Shown one piece after another: positions 55,321 to 64,000 of a DNA stretch of 64,000 nucleotides; position 1 is the stretch's first letter, and the number at the start of each line of letters is the position of its first letter. The DNA is from Nymphalis io (taxonomy: Eukaryota; Arthropoda; Insecta; Lepidoptera; Nymphalidae). The translations under genes and the position numbers were made by a program. The notes under the pieces were generated by a model. It saw nothing but the letters and a program-made list of their open reading frames with translations. It had not been told where the DNA came from and did no database searches. Location: positions 7,502,001-7,566,000 of the forward strand of contig NC_065908.1 of NCBI RefSeq assembly GCF_905147045.1, written 5' to 3'.

Positions 55321-57817
55321 GGTTAGAAAAACAGCTTCAGCTTTGTAGATTATTGTTTTTTTTTAAATAAACGTATTCATAGTTACGATTATATTGCTTA
55401 CGGCGTTGTGGATTTCTCATCATATAATTTTTAATTAGCGGTGTAGAAACGTCATTGAGCGGCCTGTGTGGCGGTATAGCGGCGCTGGTAAGTATACACA
55501 TGAGACCAATGCTATTGATTTATAACGGTCACGATGCGTTATCGATTCTTTTTCACAACCGAACCGCATGTGAATCGTATTTGTAAAATAGGAAACCGGC
55601 TTAACGATAATGATTGTATTCGATAGCGATAAACTGATAATTTGTTAGTAGAATTGCCTGCAAGAATAGGAATTTGACGACGTACGTCTGCGACATGTAG
55701 ATAAACGATACCCTAAGAACCTTTATTTTTACTTTGTACAATAATAGTATTTTTTGTTCATTTGCAACGGCGCTAAATCATGTATTTTATATATGCCGTA
55801 CAATTAACACATCAACACTTAACTACTTTGTATGTGAACTTTCATTTGAATACCTTAAAATAATTGTAAGGTATGACAATTTTTTTTTCACACACTTCCA
55901 TATGGTCCCAAATTAACTATATGAAACAGGCATTTTTAATTTAAGGAGAGTATGTAACTAGCATGATAATATTGAGATTTTAATCTTATTATCTTCTGGC
56001 CGCGACATCACTTGCGTGTAAGGGCAGGTATTAAGTTATTAAATTCAATTGTCCTTTCCAACAGCAGTATTTCGAACGCGGTATTCATGACAATAATATC
56101 GTAATATATGGTATTCATGACGATAATATAGTAATATACATAATATACATAACTCATTTCAGAAACTGCAGGTCAATCTTATAGAAATTTAAAGTGTGAC
56201 GTCATCAATTTTGCATTAATTTTTCTGCAAAATTTAACTTCCTCTAATTCACAATTGGATAAATACGCACATAAATTAGGCCGAAGCCGCAAAATTCCCA
56301 CGACATACAATATTCCCACACGACCGTTTCGTCCCGTGTGAAAACCGTATCCTACACAAATTGGGGGTTTTGTAAATTCATACTAAGCGGAAGTTTTAAA
56401 ATCAATACAATTGTTGACTTTTTTTATGTTGGCCTGTAGTCCCTATAAGCGTGTTGTCCGCGTGTTTGTTCTCTTTTACCGGTTTATGGTTTTATGAGCA
56501 TGTTTTTTATTTCCAGACAGTAACACAATCCTTTGGATCGCATTTTTTTTTTAAATATTATTTTATCTTTATCTTTTTTTGTGTCAGTTATGTTTCTTGT
56601 TTATTGAATAGAAGCCCAGAGGATAGAATACGTTATGCATTAAAATAAAACGGTTTTGCTATAAGGAAATATAATTAAAATATAAAATATATATTTAATG
56701 TTTCGTTAACGTCATTTATTTAACAAATCAATGGTATAATGGTATTATGCCCGAAAAAAAATTTAAAAAAAAATCAAAACGTTCTCACGGGATTCTTGTC
56801 TTCGATCACCATCCGTGTGAATTTGCTTAAAAGGGTTGGAAGTGATAGAGTTGTTCACTTAATTAAAGTAATATGTATGACTATTTAGACTAATATGTAT
56901 GTTCTTTATTTATAAGTACAATCAAAACTACTGACAATACACAGCTGATATATAGAACACAGGTTACACAGGTATTTTTTATTACGAAATCATCTTTTAA
57001 ATTTTTGGAAATTTTAACCTTAAGGAGGATAAACGAATAAAGCTACCTTTTTATGATTTTGACACGTACGAAGTCGGAAGTCATAAATAACAAGAATTCG
57101 CAATAGATCGTATTTGAACCACTGTTGATATGAGACACAGACATGGGATTTTTAACCTTGATCAAACGATATTCTGATAATGAAGTGGTCAACTTGTTTT
57201 TTTTTTATAAAATAAATAAATATAGCTATGTCTAAAATTAAAAATTATAATTCCCTGTCAAAAAAAACTAACTAAAAAGAAAAAAACAAATGTAGCCAGT
57301 AACAAAAAACGAAGTAATGTAACGTACATAAAAAAAGTTTATTTATAATGTTTTTATTTTTTTATTATTGAATGTTTAATATTTCTTACAGTGCCATTTA
57401 ACATTATTCCCATTTGTACGAGCGCGTACGTTGTGCTTAAAAAAATTGTAATATAAAATTTAAATACGTTACTATCTAAAAATTTAATTCCTGTGGGACA
57501 TCACACGTTCGCACGGTGATGCGTGTGACTGTGAACCCTGGGCACGAAGTATTTATGGCACGTGTAGGGTTGCATAGTTAGGTCATAATCCGTGGGTGAA
57601 ATCTGGTTCTACTATAATATATTTACGTTTAAGCGATTGTGAACTATATAAGTAAGCTTAGCTAAGCATATGCGTGTGTGTTTTTGTTTGCTCAGTATAA
57701 AAAAAAAAACAAAGCTCACGAGGCGCAATATTTGTAAGTGCTTATTATATTTTTTGAACACTATTGTCCAACACAAAATTGTACTATGTTAGACTTTGTG
57801 TACACTATAAGTGCAGG
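55321..57817. other. Gene-free stretch
   Basis: No supported gene. Contains the 56276-56430 relative of the 53.6 kb block and a family E-like scrap near 56760-56830 (ATCAAAACGTTCTCACGGGA). Confidence 0.4.
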
Positions 57818-57830
57818 ATATATATATATA

Positions 57831-57876
<46 letters not shown>
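57818..57876. repeat. (TA)n microsatellite
   Basis: TA run broken once by GTG near 57835. Confidence 0.95.
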
Positions 57877-57877
<1 letters not shown>

Positions 57878-58032
57878 TTTTGAGTTTGTTACGCTTTCAC
57901 GACTTATGTATTCAACCGGCCATCTTGAAATTTTGCATACACGTTTTCAGGGGTACAGAAAGGGACATACATAGGTCACTTATTCTGCCTTCACACACGG
58001 ACGAAGCCACGGGCAGAATCTAATGGTATATA
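57878..58032 (+). repeat. Family E repeat, 5' end replaced by (TA)n
   Basis: GAGTTTGTTACGCTTTCACG, TTCAGGGGTACAGAAAGGGA and ACACGGACGAAGCCACGGGC. Confidence 0.6.
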
Positions 58033-58189
58033 ATAAAAAGATATCTGAAAGTTGTCTTAAAGTTGGAGATTAATTTATTTGAAAAAAATAAATTGAATTC
58101 ACTTGTATTTTGTATTGATAATATTTTAATTATTATTATTATAGTAGTTAAAGTAAGTATTACACATTCTTATTCACAACACACCTAAT

Positions 58190-58466
58190 ATATTATAATA
58201 ATAATAATATCCTGGGACATTTTTTACACACGGCCATCTGATCCCAAATTAAGCTTGTACAAAGCTTGTGCTATGGAAACCAGACAACTGATATACTACA
58301 TATACTACTTTTCTTTTATAAATACATACTTATATAGACAATTACACCCATACTCAGGACAAACAGACATGTTCATGCACACAAATGTCTGTCCTGGGTG
58401 GGAATCGAACCCACAACCTTCGGCGTGAAAGGCAAGTATCTACCAACCACGCCAACCGGCTCGTCT
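58190..58466 (-). mobile_element. Family D SINE, full length
   Basis: Left (ATT)n-type tail (TAATAATAATAATATCCTGG), body (CATCTGATCCCAAATTAAGC) and tRNA-like head (GGGAATCGAACCCACAACCT to CAACCGGCTCGTC). A (CA)n run follows. Confidence 0.9.
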
Positions 58467-58469
58467 AAC

Positions 58470-58500
58470 CAACACACACATACACACACACACACACACA
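58470..58500. repeat. (CA)n microsatellite
   Basis: AC-rich simple repeat directly after the family D head. Confidence 0.85.
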
Positions 58501-59195
58501 ATAATCAATACCTTAAAGGATAAATTACAATTAGTATTATATTTTATAAATGAAAGGAATAGAATATTTAAAAATATAAGTATAAGTAGAATATTGAAGT
58601 TGAAAATCTAATTATTTACAATCTAAAATTGAACTGTTATTTTCGTCTAGTCTCACGTATACTTACCAATAAACTAATACCGCCCGATTAACTCGAAATT
58701 TGTCACAGTTACTCCTTCCCCGACGTAGACGCTTACTAAGAACGGATTTTACACAAATCCTATACAAAATATATTTTTCTTCTTATTAACCCATGTGAAT
58801 CCGGAACAAGAAGCTAGTCTGTATATATGACGGAATATCAGAAGGGCCTTTACAATGATCTTGGCTGTTATCCTCCATGGTGGGCGTGACAATGGCGGAA
58901 TATCCAAAATAAAGACACGTTTTAATTGTTTAGTACAATGTTATTTAATTTCCTAGTACAATTACACAAAATAAAATACGGTAAGATTGATTAACTTGGA
59001 TTGAGAGCGAATAGGCACAAAACCAAGTGAATGATCAACTGTCAGCACATTTGACGACACACTACCCTATTCGGGGTTACCCGCTCTTAAAATAATTATT
59101 TCATTACAAATAACTAATTGTAATAAACAATTTTTTATAAAAAAAATCCACAATAATTATCAGACTTTTAAAAATGAGCAAACTATGATTACTAC

Positions 59196-59286
59196 TATAT
59201 ATATATATATATATATATATGACAATTTTTTTTAATATATATATATATATATATATATGTTTATATATATATATATATATATATAT

Positions 59287-59332
<46 letters not shown>

Positions 59333-59362
59333 ATTGTCATATATATATATATATATATATCT
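59196..59362. repeat. TA-rich block enclosing an inverted repeat
   Basis: Long TA runs interrupted twice by TGTTTA. ATGACAATTTTTTT (59219-59232) and its complement AAAAAAATTGTCAT (59327-59340) form 14-bp inverted ends around about 94 bp, themselves flanked by TA repeats. Confidence 0.85.
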
Positions 59363-59671
59363 ATATATACAAGCTATGATATTATTTACAATTTAACGAG
59401 CAGTATTGGTATCCTTGTAGTCTTGCGGTCTCGTTTTGTCGAACACTTGTCTCGGAAATGGGTTCTGTGAGAGCGATGTAACTTAATGGCTATGAGATAA
59501 GCGACGTCGTATATAGAGAATAAGCGAGTAATAAACGAAAAACATTAAATTCGAATAAATTATAATTAAGTAAAACTAAGCATATAATTTTAATACAAGA
59601 AGTAATTACAATTACCAATCTTTATTATTATTTTTAACTTTCTTGTATTAGGAGACGCACCAGCATTGAAT

Positions 59672-59976
59672 TATAAAGCCGAGATGGCCTAGTGGTTAGA
59701 ACGCGTGAATCTTAACCGATGATCGTGGATTCAAACCCGGGCAAGCACCACTGAATTTTTATGTGCTTAATTTGTGTTTATAATTCATCTCGTGCTTGAC
59801 GGTGAAGGAAAACATCGTAAGGAAACCTGCATGTGTCTAATTTCATTGATATTATGCCACATGTGTATTCTACCAACCCGCATTGGAGCAGCGTGGTGGA
59901 ATAAGCTCCAAACCTTCTCAAAAGGGATAGGAGGCCTTAGCCCAGCAGTGGGACATTAACAGGCTGTTACTGTTAC
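59672..59976 (+). mobile_element. Family C SINE, full length
   Basis: AAGCCGAGATGGCCTAGTGG, GTGGATTCAAACCCGGGCAA, TTCATCTCGTGCTTGACGGT and CCCGCATTGGAGCAGCGTGG, ending AACAGGCTGTTACTGTTACTG. The best complete copy besides 11968. Confidence 0.93.
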
Positions 59977-59984
59977 TGATTAGT

Positions 59985-60215
59985 AGGTTTACAGACTAGC
60001 TAATAGGCCATCTGATTGTAAGTGATCAAGCACTGTAAGAAATATTAGCAGAAATTAGAACCACGGGAACTATGTTTTCCCCTAGTACCTATGGTTACAC
60101 TAGGTTACCCACACTTGAAACTAGTTCACAACAATATTAAGTAATGCTGCTGAGCGATACAATATGTGGTGAACGGACTACTAGATGGTATAACACACCA
60201 CTCTACCAGCAAATA
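59985..60215 (-). mobile_element. Family A short retroelement, old
   Basis: ACAGACTAGCTAATAGGCCA, TCTGATTGTAAGTGATCAAG, TTCACAACAATATTAAGTAA and CACTCTACCAGCAAATA. Strongly diverged. Confidence 0.65.
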
Positions 60216-60974
60216 CAATCCTAAAATGGTAATTATATAAATAAAAGCTATTGCATATTGATTTGATCGCAAGGTCAATGGCCCCACAGTTAAGTGCATG
60301 CAACATTAGGGCGCTAAGCGTGGCGCGTGCTATCGCAATTATAAGGGTTGAATTATTGTTGACGTCGGTAACACGGTCAAATGTTTTGATAAGCCACCCT
60401 TTGATAACTTGTTTGTATGGTTAATAGAGCTATTTGAATCGTGAATGACGTGTTGACATATCAATTAAGATGAAATGATTTGGTAATAGGCTTTTTATTA
60501 TGTTAGGGGATAGTTTTTGTGGACGTATTTTGACCCTTTCTTAGATTAATCGTGATTAATATTATAAATGTGAAAGTGAGCTAGTATATTTGTTTGATTT
60601 TACTTTCACGTCTTAATAACCGGTAAAATACTCAACTGTTTATTGTGAAATTTCACATACATTGTCAGAGGTACATAAACTGCTTTTTTAAATTACTGGT
60701 TAATACTTTACTTTAGGTACTTTAATTACTTGTTAAATAACTTGTTCTTGTTAGGTTCACTCCATGTTTCAATGTAAAAATGGAATCTTTGTTGGCTCAT
60801 GTGAGACTTATTTTGTTGTCAAATGTTTATGTATTATATTATAATAAGTATGTTTCCCAAAATAAATATATAATAAATAAATAAAAGGACACGGGTGCCT
60901 GACATCCCCTCGCACGCGAGCATCTTAACTGTGTTGAAGGGTTAATTATAATTTGAGAACCGATATTGTACTAC
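60216..60974. other. Gene-free stretch with family E scrap
   Basis: A family E-like start at 60557 (TAATATTATAAATGTGAAAG) and GTCAGAGGTACATAAAC at about 60665. An AAAT-type run at 60860-60890 suggests a LINE tail. No gene. Confidence 0.45.
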
Positions 60975-61257
60975 TGGTGGTAGGGCTTTGTGCAAGCTCG
61001 TCTGGGTAGGTACCACCCACTCATCAGATATTCTACCGCAAAACAGCAGTACTTAATATTGTTGTGTTCCGGTTTGAAGGGTGCGTGAGTCAGTGTAATT
61101 ACAGGCACAAGGGACATAAAATCTCAGTTCCCAAGGTTGGTGGCGCATTGGTTATGTAAGCCATGGTTGACATCTTACAATGCCAATTTCTAAAGGCGTT
61201 GGTGACCACTTACCATCAGGTGGCCCATATGCTCGGCCGCCTTCCTATTTCATAAAA
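60975..61257 (-). mobile_element. Family A short retroelement, full length with A-tail
   Basis: CTACTGGTGGTAGGGCTTTG, GGGTAGGTACCACCCACTCA and CCAAGGTTGGTGGCGCATTG to CCGCCTTCCTATTTCATAAA. Confidence 0.9.
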
Positions 61258-61619
61258 AATTGTTCACTTTATCATATCTTGGATTCAAATATAAGTAAGT
61301 ACGACTCAAATTATTAGCAGCCTGTGACTGTGGCTGTGGTTTATACTGGTGTCAAAATAAATACTCATAAATTATCATTAGTATTGAATATAATAATGGA
61401 ATAGCGATATTTATTATCTGTGGCATTCATTAAAACTGTTACGTCCTTGAAAAAAATAATATGTTCATCTTTGTTACACATACGTATTTAATAATTAAGA
61501 AAGAGATGCAATTATTATTTTTACGAAGTAGTATAGTATGTGTAAATGATGTTGAATAGTTTTGTTGTTAGTTCGAATATAAATTTGAAATAAATATTAA
61601 CGTACTTTTATAACTTTGT

Positions 61620-61905
61620 GCCACTTCGGTAGTACGAAAGCGATCCCGTGACGCCTCCGGAAGAGATGGTGAGGGTACCGCTGGTTTTTTAGTGGGTATT
61701 TTTATTAATATTTGCCGGGAAGGCAAATGACTTCACCTGATGGTAAGTGGTACTGGAGTCTAAACGCGACGACGGCCAGTACAGTCGGGAAGAATATTTT
61801 GCACTAGCTGCCCCCGCCTTGCCGGCCCGCAAGATTCCTCTTAACGCCTCGTTTTCGCATTCGCTGTAATGGCCGTTCTAGGCACCAGCGAATCTCATAC
61901 ACCGT
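61620..61905 (+). repeat. Unclassified repeat fragment, possibly LINE-derived
   Basis: GC-richer block with GGTACCGCTGGTTTTTTAGT, TCACCTGATGGTAAGTGGTA and CACTAGCTGCCCCCGCCTTG. The first resembles sequences near LINE 3' ends in Lepidoptera; that recollection is uncertain. Confidence 0.4.
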
Positions 61906-62259
61906 AAACTTCGTTTCTCTAGCGAGATAAACAAAGTTACTTTAAAACCATGTACTTAGTATCACAATGTACCTAGTGTGTTTCAACTGATGCTCTTTCT
62001 CATACCAGTATAAATCCATCTGCTATAAAATATTGCATCATCGTAAAAAATTATTAAACCTTTAAAGAAAAGTATTATTGACGTAATAATAAATAATGCC
62101 AACAAAAGTTACAACGGCATTTCGCCAGAGGGCGCTACGTATCGTGTTCGTTTAGCTTCTTTTAAATATTTTTATAAATTTATTATAATCATCTCAAAAA
62201 TTAATTGAATATTGTATTAATTCAAATAAATATGTTAATAAACGGCTTAAAAGTGGCAA

Positions 62260-62405
62260 TCTCTATTTTTTTCCCTCACGTTAAGTGGGGGGGCGGGAAT
62301 GTGGGCTGCCGGCGCCTAGTGCAAATAGTGCGCTTAGTGCACCTGAATACCACCGGTACCAGCGGTAAACTATTGGGGGGCCAACATATTGGGGGTTAAA
62401 CATTG
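62260..62405 (+). other. G-rich block of unknown nature
   Basis: GTGGGGGGGCGGGAATGTGG, then GTGCAAATAGTGCGCTTAGT and GGGGGGCCAACATATTGGGG. Distinct from its surroundings; no coding or repeat call. Confidence 0.35.
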
Positions 62406-64000
62406 AGTCCAGAGATCGCTTAAGTTAAATACTTAAGTTTTTTTTATATTAGATACATTATTTTAGTGGTAATAATATGGTTGTCTAATTTAAAACGTAG
62501 TTAAATGTAAGAATATATATTTATATGATATTTAGAGTATAATTTTGATTTTTGTAATTCTATGCAATATAGTTTTATTAATAAATCTATAAAAAAAAAA
62601 AAACATAAGGATAACAAAAAAATAAAAAACACAGCTTTATAAATTACGTGTAAACTAAATAAAATAAGCAGAGGCGTAGCTATTCCTACAAAAAGTATTA
62701 CATATTTTTACTCGGATAATATCGTAAAGAAACTCACTTATTTTCTGTAATATCACTATTAACAAACTCCCACCGTATTCTATAGAGCAAGTCCCTGTTT
62801 CACTATAACATTTGAAGAACAATTTGCCCTACCGAATATATTTCACGCGTGAAAATTTTCTTCAGGATAAGGATTCTTGGTCCGCTCGAATTTCAAACGT
62901 TTCGTTATGTAATATGGTTCAATTTTGTTTGTGATATAATGTGGAGTAGGTAAACTTATATGCTTAGAAGTGAGAAATTTCATTTGAGACGTTTTCGCGA
63001 TTTTCACGTCCCTGGAGATGTGTCGTTGATTTATCCGCGAGTTTTTCTCTTTTTCTACGTATTCAAATTTGTTGAATAATATTACATTTATATACTTCAC
63101 GACAAATATTTTATTTATTTTGTGTTTAAATATTAAATAAACAAACGTTTGTTACAATTATATTTACGTTATTTCGTTATGTTTATATTATAATTAAAAA
63201 AAATCCAGCAATGCAAGTTTGTTGATAAAAGTGTCTTTCGTATAAAATTCTGTCAAGGCGGCCATTGTTGGGGGGGGTGGGAGACTAGCCCAATTCACAA
63301 GACATTGAAGTGCACAAGTGTGTTCACAAAAACAAGCGCATTCTTCATTCCCCTCATTCACATAACCCCTATAAAAAAGACATTTATACCGGACCCGGGT
63401 TTTGAACCTATAGCGCATAAGCCCACAAACCCTGAAATCATAACGAGGCAGAAAGAGTTTAGAAATATCGGGCAATGGTTTTTTTTTCAGTAACGACGTT
63501 TAAAAGTCATCAGTCTGATGTCGATGGATTACTCGCTTCGATAGCGTTTTTATGCCTTGAAAGTATAAAAAATGAGGATTTTTTTTGTTTATTTTTTTCG
63601 CTTAAAATTGTTAATATGGTTAAAAACATCGAGAATCTTCGCGAATAATTTTTTTCTGTTATATTTGCTCAATTAAAAATGTCTAAATATTTTCCGAACA
63701 TTTATATGTAACTTCAGTTAATATAATACAATTTGTGATACGATCGTTGTTTAATTTTTAACAACCATTTTGTTATTGTTATATAACGTTACAGTTCAAA
63801 TTTGTCAAATTGTTGTGTTTGAAGACATTTATTTTCTCAAAAATTTTACAAAAAAATAATAATCATTTATATAATAAATATTATCGTCTACGCAGAACAA
63901 TCAGAATAAGAAGTATATTAAAAAAATACCAAAAGATTTTTTTATTAATGTTTTTATTTGTATACCTTCATACATACCATCTGCATGCAAAAATAAAAGT
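62406..64000. other. Gene-free AT-rich end of window
   Basis: No supported gene. The 63194-63493 open frames on both strands overlap and show no domain. GACATTTATTTTCTCAA near 63824 repeats a string at about 36568. Confidence 0.4.

Larger units (their letters stand above)
50273..56789. promoter_or_regulatory. Cluster of Su(H)-type sites (candidate)
   Basis: Twelve matches to YGTGRGAA, the Su(H)/CSL consensus: + strand at 50273, 51005, 52367 and 52886; - strand at 53584, 53602, 54130, 54149, 54169, 56295, 56313 and 56782. Three fall within 47 bp (54130-54176) at 19-20 bp spacing. The pairs at 53.6 and 56.3 kb lie in related sequence, so some may be repeat-borne. Regulatory function is inference only. 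Confidence 0.35.

Noticed and set aside
59104..59470. ORFs of repeated Tyr-Ile residues
   Set aside because: Translation of (TA)n microsatellite.

Overview
The window is AT-rich nuclear DNA from a lepidopteran, most likely a butterfly. The organism call rests on one gene, the silk fibroin light chain (Fib-L), and on dense dispersed repeats of a lepidopteran type. No species can be assigned from the sequence alone. There is no sign of bacterial, phage or viral organisation. No six-frame reading finds a second host protein-coding gene that I can defend.

Layout. Positions 1-2970 are upstream DNA with short palindromes and repeat fragments. Positions 3034-13092 hold a complete seven-exon Fib-L gene on the + strand. 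It has a TATA box at 2975-2981, clean GT..AG introns, an inferred 272-residue precursor and poly(A) signals at 13159 and 13180. Introns 1, 2 and 6 carry repeats, and intron 6 holds copies of four different short retroelement families. From 13.2 to 64 kb the DNA is intergenic or repeat-derived, apart from one isolated tRNA-Gln(CUG) gene at 44430-44501. The largest non-host coding unit is an RTE-like non-LTR retrotransposon on the - strand (ORF 28818-31859, 1013 codons) with apurinic-type endonuclease and reverse transcriptase motifs intact. A 5'-truncated relative lies at 19568-20425 with a perfect 13-bp target-site duplication and a (TTGA)n tail. A third 3' fragment lies at 51957-52068, between two identical 65-bp direct repeats. 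A decayed LINE of another clade is at 24600-25030.

Dispersed families are named here by letter. A is a poly(A)-tailed short element of about 290 bp. B and D are tRNA-like SINEs with (ATT)n tails. C is a tRNA-like SINE with a (TTACTG)n-type tail. E is a short repeat ending GCGGGTGAAAACTAGT-like. Several copies are nested, chimeric or internally duplicated.

How it works together. Fib-L is a secreted partner that disulfide-links to fibroin heavy chain in posterior silk gland cells. The retroelements supply their own machinery (RTE) or borrow it (SINEs) and have shaped the introns and flanks. The most interesting non-genic signals are a cluster of Su(H)-type sites at 50.2-56.8 kb, a triple 10-bp CCGG repeat abutting a TATA box at 37244-37276, and several perfect hairpins. 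I did not find a convincing new multi-gene system.
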